Source: Catenulispora acidiphila DSM 44928 (GTDB lineage Bacteria; Actinomycetota; Actinomycetes; Streptomycetales; Catenulisporaceae). From it: a stretch of 64,000 nt of DNA. A program made the translations under genes and the position numbers. The stretch spans positions 4,712,001 to 4,776,000 of the forward strand of contig NC_013131.1 in NCBI RefSeq assembly GCF_000024025.1. Direction: 5' to 3'. Below, one piece after another: positions 60,207 to 64,000 of this stretch (the stretch's first letter is position 1; every line of letters starts with the position of its first letter). The notes under the pieces are model-generated. The model had not been told where the DNA came from. It worked only from the letters and a program-made list of their open reading frames with translations, and ran no database searches.

Positions 60207-61018
60207 AGCACTTCTCCTATTCGGATGCGCGATTCGGCCCAGGGCCGCGGGGTCAGTTCCTCGCCGCGCAGGATCGCCAGCTCCAGTTGCTGGAGCGGTC
60301 GCCCGGGGAAGACCCCGAGCTCCTCGCCGAGGTAGTCCTTGATGCTGCGGTACTCCCACAGCGCGTCCGCCTGGCGCCCGGTGCGGTACAGCGCCTCCAT
60401 CAGCTGCTCGCGGAAGCGTTCGCACGCCGGGTAGGCGCGCGTGGCCGAACGCAGGTCGGCCAGGATGTCGCGGTGGCGTCCCAGCCCCAGCTCGACGTCG
60501 AAGCGGCGCTCGGCGGTGCGCAGCCACTCCTCCTCCAGCACCGGGACCTCGTCGCGGTGCAGCGCCTCGGACTGGACGTTGGCCAGCGGTCCGCCCTGCC
60601 ACAGCGCCAGGGCTCTGCGAAGGTGGCGCAGCTCGGCTTCGGGCTGCTCGGCGCTTCCGGCGGCGGCGGTCAGCTCCCGGAATTCGGCCAGGTCCAGCGT
60701 CGCGGCGGTGACCGGCAGCCGGTAGCCGCCGGGCAGGGTCTGGATGATGGTGTCGTCGGCGCCGAACTTCCGGAATATCCGGCGCAGCCGAAGAATGTAG
60801 GCCTGCAGGGTCGCTTTCGTGGTGTCGGCGGCGTTCTCGCCCCACACCGCGTTTTGCAGATAGTCGACCGGTACGACTCTGTTGGGCCGCAGAAGCATCG
60901 CCGCCAGAAGGGACACCGGTTTCGCCGTCGGCAGGATCACCGTCTGCGCGCCGTCGTCGATGCTTACCGGCCCGAGCACGGTGAAGCGCACGGTGATCCG
61001 GTCAGGTCGATCGCTCAT
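60203..61018 (-). CDS. SARP-family pathway-specific activator
   Basis: A 271-residue small SARP: an OmpR-type winged helix at about 10-98 (VRFTVLGPVSIDDG, then TTKATLQAYILRLRRIFRKFG and QTLPGGYRL) and a bacterial transcriptional activation domain at about 105-255 (DLAEFRELTAAAG, then GRQADALWEYRSIKDYLGEELGV). It has no extra ATPase. It is the first gene of the leftward biosynthetic operon. SARP proteins bind direct heptamers at 11-bp spacing, and exactly such a site lies in the precursor/M20 promoter at 45184-45212. Autoactivation of the operon is likely, but no such repeat is obvious before this gene. Confidence 0.9.
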   Translation of the reverse strand: MSDRPDRITVRFTVLGPVSIDDGAQTVILPTAKPVSLLAAMLLRPNRVVPVDYLQNAVWGENAADTTKATLQAYILRLRRIFRKFGADDTIIQTLPGGYRLPVTAATLDLAEFRELTAAAGSAEQPEAELRHLRRALALWQGGPLANVQSEALHRDEVPVLEEEWLRTAERRFDVELGLGRHRDILADLRSATRAYPACERFREQLMEALYRTGRQADALWEYRSIKDYLGEELGVFPGRPLQQLELAILRGEELTPRPWAESRIRIGEVL

Positions 61019-61027
61019 GGCAGCAAT

Positions 61028-61043
61028 CCTCAGTGGCCTGAGG
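61028..61043 (-). promoter_or_regulatory. Hairpin covering the SARP ribosome-binding site
   Basis: CCTCAG-TGGC-CTGAGG is a perfect 6-bp inverted repeat 10-25 nt before the SARP start. Read on the minus strand, the GAGG of the probable ribosome site lies in one arm, so folding would hide it. Translational control of the activator is inferred. Confidence 0.4.
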
Positions 61044-61204
61044 TGCCCGCATCAAGGCTGCTGACGTGCAGGAAGGTGTCAGTTCTCTGCGGTGCTCGCA
61101 GGTTGCTGCAGATATGCGGAGTGACAGTGGACGCCGGCATTCGGCAGCGCGATGGTCTTCCTGCACAGGAACGCCGATTCCATTACCCAGAAGGCAGGTT
61201 GCCG

Positions 61205-61408
61205 ATGCGCAGAATTGTCACCGTGCTGGCTTCGTCGGCTGCGGCGGTCAGCGTCGCCGCCGTGTTGGCGGGCACCGCGATCGCCGGGTCCGCGGCCGTC
61301 GCCGACAAGGCGAAGACCCAGGCACCGGCGCCGGCGCCGAGCTCCCCGACGTTCGGGGGCTTCGGCGGCGGCTCGTTCGGGGGAGGGGGCTCGAGCGGCA
61401 GCTGGTAG
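61205..61408 (+). CDS. Small secreted Gly-rich protein
   Basis: A 67-residue protein with AGAAGG and AGG upstream of the ATG. A Sec signal peptide (MRRIVTVLASSAAAVSVAAVL, with an AIAGSA or AVADK cleavage region) is followed by an Ala/Pro stretch and the tail PTFGGFGGGSFGGGGSSGSW. It diverges from the SARP gene. It could be a cell-surface peptide. A RiPP precursor is less likely because of the Sec signal, although Gly/Ser-rich tails occur in azole peptides such as microcin B17. Function unknown. Confidence 0.6.
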   Translation: MRRIVTVLASSAAAVSVAAVLAGTAIAGSAAVADKAKTQAPAPAPSSPTFGGFGGGSFGGGGSSGSW

Positions 61409-61432
61409 GCGGACGGCTGCGCTCGGGCGGGA

Positions 61433-61470
61433 GGTACGTACGTGGCGCGCGGGCCGGCCACGTACGTACC
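61433..61470. promoter_or_regulatory. Perfect 14-bp inverted repeat upstream of the HTH regulator
   Basis: GGTACGTACGTGGC (61433-61446), 10 nt, GCCACGTACGTACC (61457-61470). A related half-site, GGTACGTGGGTAC, follows at 61491. It lies 24 nt after the secreted peptide gene and about 140 nt before the HTH gene, so it could be a terminator for the first or an operator for the second; the extra half-site favours an operator. Confidence 0.6.
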
Positions 61471-61611
61471 ACGGGTGCCGGGATGTGCGAGGTACGTGGG
61501 TACTGCGTGGCGAACTCCGTGCTGGACCGGATGTGGGGCGGTCGGCCGCGGGCCGAGAATCCTCGCGGACGCAGGCCGGGATGGCGGCCCGCTGAGCACG
61601 AGGAGAACCCC

Positions 61612-62394
61612 ATGACCACCTCCACCGTGACCGAACAACTGATATCGCTGGCCGAGCAGGCGCGGCACTGGCAGGACACCCTGGTCCGGGCGACCGCCGA
61701 GATCGCGGCGCTGACCACGCCGCCGCGCGGTGACGCCACTGAGCCCGACACTGCGGGGGTGCGTACGGCGCTCGCCACGCTCGCGGGGACCGCCGGCCAG
61801 ACCGCGTGGCTGCGCTCCGGAACCCCTGTTCCGCACCGGGACGGAGACGTGGTTGCCGAGGCGTTGCTGCGTCCGGGAGATCGGGTACGGGCTTTGCTCA
61901 GCGTCGCCGAGCCGCAGGACGCGGTCGGGAGCGCGGCGCCGTGTTGGGCGAATTCGAAGGCTGAGATCCACGCGGTCGGCTGCGCGCCCTCGGCGTCCGC
62001 GCTGCCGGAAACACTGCCGGCGTACGATCTCGTCCTCGCCGACCGCCGCGTCGCCATGGTGATCAGCGCCGAGGCGGACGGGTCGTTGCGCGCGTACACC
62101 GTGATCGAGCCGGTCGTGGCGATCCTGGGCACGGTCTGGGACGCGATGTGGGCGCGATCGCTGCCGCTGGCTTCGGCGCTGCGTATGGATGTCGTGGCGC
62201 GGGACGACGTGAAGGCGGCGATCCTGGGCTACCTGGAAGCGGGCGCGAAGGACGAGGTCATCGCGCGCGCCTTGGGGATGTCGCTGCGGACGTGCCGCCG
62301 CCATATCGCCGAGCTGCTTGCCGCGGCGGGTTCGGTGAGTAGGTATCAGGCGGCGTCACGGTTCGCCCGCGCCGGGCTGTGTTCGGTGCAGTGA
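61612..62394 (+). CDS. HTH transcriptional regulator (LuxR-like C-terminus)
   Basis: A 260-residue protein with AGGAG 7 nt before the ATG. The N-terminal 40 residues are a probable coiled coil (LISLAEQARHWQDTLVRATAEI). The middle resembles the phospholipase-D-like sensor of TrmB-type regulators, but weakly. The C-terminal HTH at about 200-255 (VKAAILGYLEAGAKDEVIARALGMSLRTCRRHIAELLAAAG) is LuxR-like. Similar proteins border actinomycete RiPP clusters. A strong palindrome upstream is a candidate binding site. Confidence 0.72.
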   Translation: MTTSTVTEQLISLAEQARHWQDTLVRATAEIAALTTPPRGDATEPDTAGVRTALATLAGTAGQTAWLRSGTPVPHRDGDVVAEALLRPGDRVRALLSVAEPQDAVGSAAPCWANSKAEIHAVGCAPSASALPETLPAYDLVLADRRVAMVISAEADGSLRAYTVIEPVVAILGTVWDAMWARSLPLASALRMDVVARDDVKAAILGYLEAGAKDEVIARALGMSLRTCRRHIAELLAAAGSVSRYQAASRFARAGLCSVQ

Positions 62395-62463
62395 CGTCGG
62401 TCGAGGCTGCCACCTGATCGATATCCCTTTGCGGAGATCCGCCGAGCCGGTCAGGATCTTGCC

Positions 62464-63372
62464 ATGACGACCTCTGCCCGCGATGGCCGGGCCGGCATCG
62501 ATGCTTCCCTGGTCAAGCGCCTGATCTCGGCGCAGTTCCCGCACTGGTCGCAGCTGCCGGTGACCCCGGTGGAGTTCGACGGCTGGGACAACCGGACCTA
62601 TCGGCTCGGCAGCGACATGACCGTGCGCCTGCCGACCGCCGCCGGCTACGTCGCGGGCGTCGCGAAGGAGAACGAGTGGCTGCCGCGGCTCGCCCCGCAC
62701 CTGCCGCTGCCGATCCCGCAGGTGCTCGGCGCAGGTGTGCCGGGGGAGGGCTACCCGCATCCGTGGTCGATCCGGAACTGGCTGCCGGGCAGCACGCTGG
62801 AGTTCCAGGACCTGGCCGATCCCGTTGAGTTTGCTACCGATCTGGCCGCGTTCCTCCGTGCACTGCAGAACTGCGACACCACCGGCGGCCCGCTCGCAGG
62901 CGCCCACAGCTTCTACCGAGGCACGTCGCCTGCCTACTACGACGCCGAAACCCGCGACTGTCTGGCTGATCTCGAGGGACGCATCGACGTCGGCCGCGCC
63001 ACCGAGGTCTGGGAAGCCGCCGTGAAGTCCGCATGGCACGGCGCGCCGGTCTGGTTCCACGGCGACATTGCCACCGGCAACCTGCTCGTCCAGAACGGAC
63101 GGCTGTCCGCGGTGATCGACTTCGGCACGAGCGGTGTCGGCGACCCGGCGTGCGACCTCGTGATCACCTGGGTGACGCTCACCGGCGCCGCACGGGAGGC
63201 GTTCCGCGCCGCGGTCGCGCAGGACGCCGGGACGTGGGCACGGGCTCGCGGCTGGGGACTGTGGAAGGCGATGCTCCAGCTCAGCGGCAGGTCCCACACG
63301 CACCCGGATCAGGCTCCTGAAATCGAGCGGGTCATCAATGCCATCCTCGACGACCACGATCTGCACAGCTGA
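62464..63372 (+). CDS. Aminoglycoside phosphotransferase-family (APH) kinase-like protein
   Basis: A 302-residue protein with the APH/protein-kinase-like fold: catalytic loop WFHGDIATGNLL (HGD...N) and metal-binding IDFGTSGVGDPACDL. The family includes antibiotic-inactivating enzymes and small-molecule kinases (for example choline, homoserine); the closest annotated relatives of this pattern are of unknown substrate. The tail is complete. It is transcribed away from the cluster after the HTH gene; self-resistance is possible but not indicated for this type of product. Confidence 0.86.
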   Translation: MTTSARDGRAGIDASLVKRLISAQFPHWSQLPVTPVEFDGWDNRTYRLGSDMTVRLPTAAGYVAGVAKENEWLPRLAPHLPLPIPQVLGAGVPGEGYPHPWSIRNWLPGSTLEFQDLADPVEFATDLAAFLRALQNCDTTGGPLAGAHSFYRGTSPAYYDAETRDCLADLEGRIDVGRATEVWEAAVKSAWHGAPVWFHGDIATGNLLVQNGRLSAVIDFGTSGVGDPACDLVITWVTLTGAAREAFRAAVAQDAGTWARARGWGLWKAMLQLSGRSHTHPDQAPEIERVINAILDDHDLHS

Positions 63373-63445
63373 GGACATTTTTCGGCTCGGTGCAGGGAAG
63401 GCCCAGGACTGGACCTGCCCAGCTGACCGCCGAACCGGAGATCTG

Positions 63446-64000
63446 ATGACCGCTCTGCCCCGCTCCGCGCCCTCGACGCAGGACACTGACGCCCACGGCA
63501 TCGTCGCCTTCCTCGACGCGATCGACGGTCTGGACGGGACCGAGCCGCACAGCGTCATGCTGCTGCGGCACGGCCAGGTGATCGCGGAGGGCTGGTGGAC
63601 GCCGTATCGCCGGGACGAGGTGAAGCAGCTCTACTCGCTGAGCAAGAGCTTCACCTCCACCGCGGCCGGATTCGCTTGGGCGGAAAAGCTTTTGGACCTC
63701 GACGCCCCGGTCGTTTCCTACTTCCCGGAGCTGGACGCGGAGGTCACCGATCCGCGCAGCCGGTCGATCCTGGTGCGGCATGTCGCGACCATGTCCGCCG
63801 GGCACACCAGCGAGCAGTGGAACCGCGCGGTGGAGACGGACTACGACGATCCTGTGCGCGGCTTCCTGCTCGACCCGCCGGACGGCACGCCGGGCGTCAC
63901 CTTCGCCTACAGCCAGTCGACCACGTACGTGCTCGGCGCGATCATCCAGCGCGTCACCGGCAGCTCGCTGCTGGAGTACCTACGGCCGCGCCTGTTCGAT
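63446..64000 (+). CDS. Serine hydrolase, beta-lactamase class C family (truncated by the window edge)
   Basis: The first 185 residues of a serine hydrolase/penicillin-binding-like enzyme run off the window end without a stop. The active-site SxxK is in YSLSKSFTS; the second motif is YSQ in FAYSQSTTYVLG in place of YxN. GGAG lies 7 nt before the ATG. Usual family length is about 400 residues or more. Substrate (peptide, ester or lactam) is not predictable. Confidence 0.85.
   Translation, partial: MTALPRSAPSTQDTDAHGIVAFLDAIDGLDGTEPHSVMLLRHGQVIAEGWWTPYRRDEVKQLYSLSKSFTSTAAGFAWAEKLLDLDAPVVSYFPELDAEVTDPRSRSILVRHVATMSAGHTSEQWNRAVETDYDDPVRGFLLDPPDGTPGVTFAYSQSTTYVLGAIIQRVTGSSLLEYLRPRLFD

Noticed and set aside
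43914-61018. Classical thiopeptide cluster
   Set aside because: Only one SpaB_C-type protein is present and it is needed for glutamate elimination; no separate pyridine synthase is visible. The assignment stays open if that protein proves to be a cyclase.
61205-61408. Second RiPP precursor for the same enzymes
   Set aside because: It has a Sec signal peptide, no Cys or Thr in its tail and no leader resembling the real precursor.
62464-63372. Self-resistance gene of the RiPP cluster
   Set aside because: APH-like kinases do not protect against azole or thiopeptide-like peptides in known cases, and the gene lies beyond the HTH border.

Overview
This window is high-GC DNA from an actinomycete. 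Four things point there: an S-(hydroxymethyl)mycothiol (mycothiol-formaldehyde) dehydrogenase, a complete conservon with two cytochrome P450 genes, a SARP-type regulator, and many GTG starts with ATGA/GTGA overlaps. A Catenulispora-like or Streptomyces-like host is a guess that the sequence alone cannot settle. I found no tRNA, rRNA, CRISPR array, insertion sequence or replication origin. No stretch longer than about 300 bases lacks a gene.

Left part (1-23 kb): a mycothiol-dependent formaldehyde oxidation operon (dehydrogenase plus metallo-beta-lactamase-fold hydrolase); a HEAT-repeat protein; a large secreted phosphodiester glycosidase/metallophosphatase; a LOG-family nucleotide hydrolase; a three-gene FtsX-type ABC exporter; small housekeeping or stress proteins (PRC-barrel, cupin, small basic protein); a fused-type aconitase flanked by two small related helical proteins; and an APC amino-acid permease.

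Middle part (23-40 kb): the conservon cvnA-B-C-D followed by an ExxR-less CYP157-like P450 and a normal CYP154-like P450. Three divergent transporter or enzyme/regulator pairs follow (MFS with DUF5937/ArsR, FUSC with MarR, AKR with TetR), each with a palindrome between the partners. The section ends with a two-component system beside a lipoprotein L,D-transpeptidase.

Right part (about 40-62.4 kb): the highlight, a RiPP biosynthetic gene cluster of the thiazole/oxazole type with dehydration. A 78-residue precursor with a Thr/Ser/Cys-only tail (45298-45534, + strand) faces a leftward operon. That operon runs SARP regulator, RRE/ThiF-like protein carrying what looks like a degenerate YcaO domain, YcaO, SagB-type dehydrogenase, LanB glutamylation protein, LanB elimination protein, an M50 protease fused to an ABC ATPase, an ABC-2 permease and a second YcaO. 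Most of these genes overlap by 4 bp. An M20 hydrolase and an LLM flavin oxidoreductase diverge from the precursor. The divergent promoter holds three heptamers (TGTCGGC/TGTCGGC/TGTCGGG) at an exact 11-bp period, the geometry of a SARP operator. No dedicated pyridine synthase ([4+2] cyclase) is visible, so I expect a goadsporin-like azole/dehydroamino-acid peptide rather than a classical thiopeptide. A LAL-family LuxR regulator sits at the left edge. A secreted Gly-rich micro-protein, a strong palindrome and an HTH regulator sit at the right edge, followed by a phosphotransferase and a truncated serine hydrolase.

A recurring oddity is short in-frame tandem repeats (often 15 bp, five codons) inside otherwise ordinary genes.
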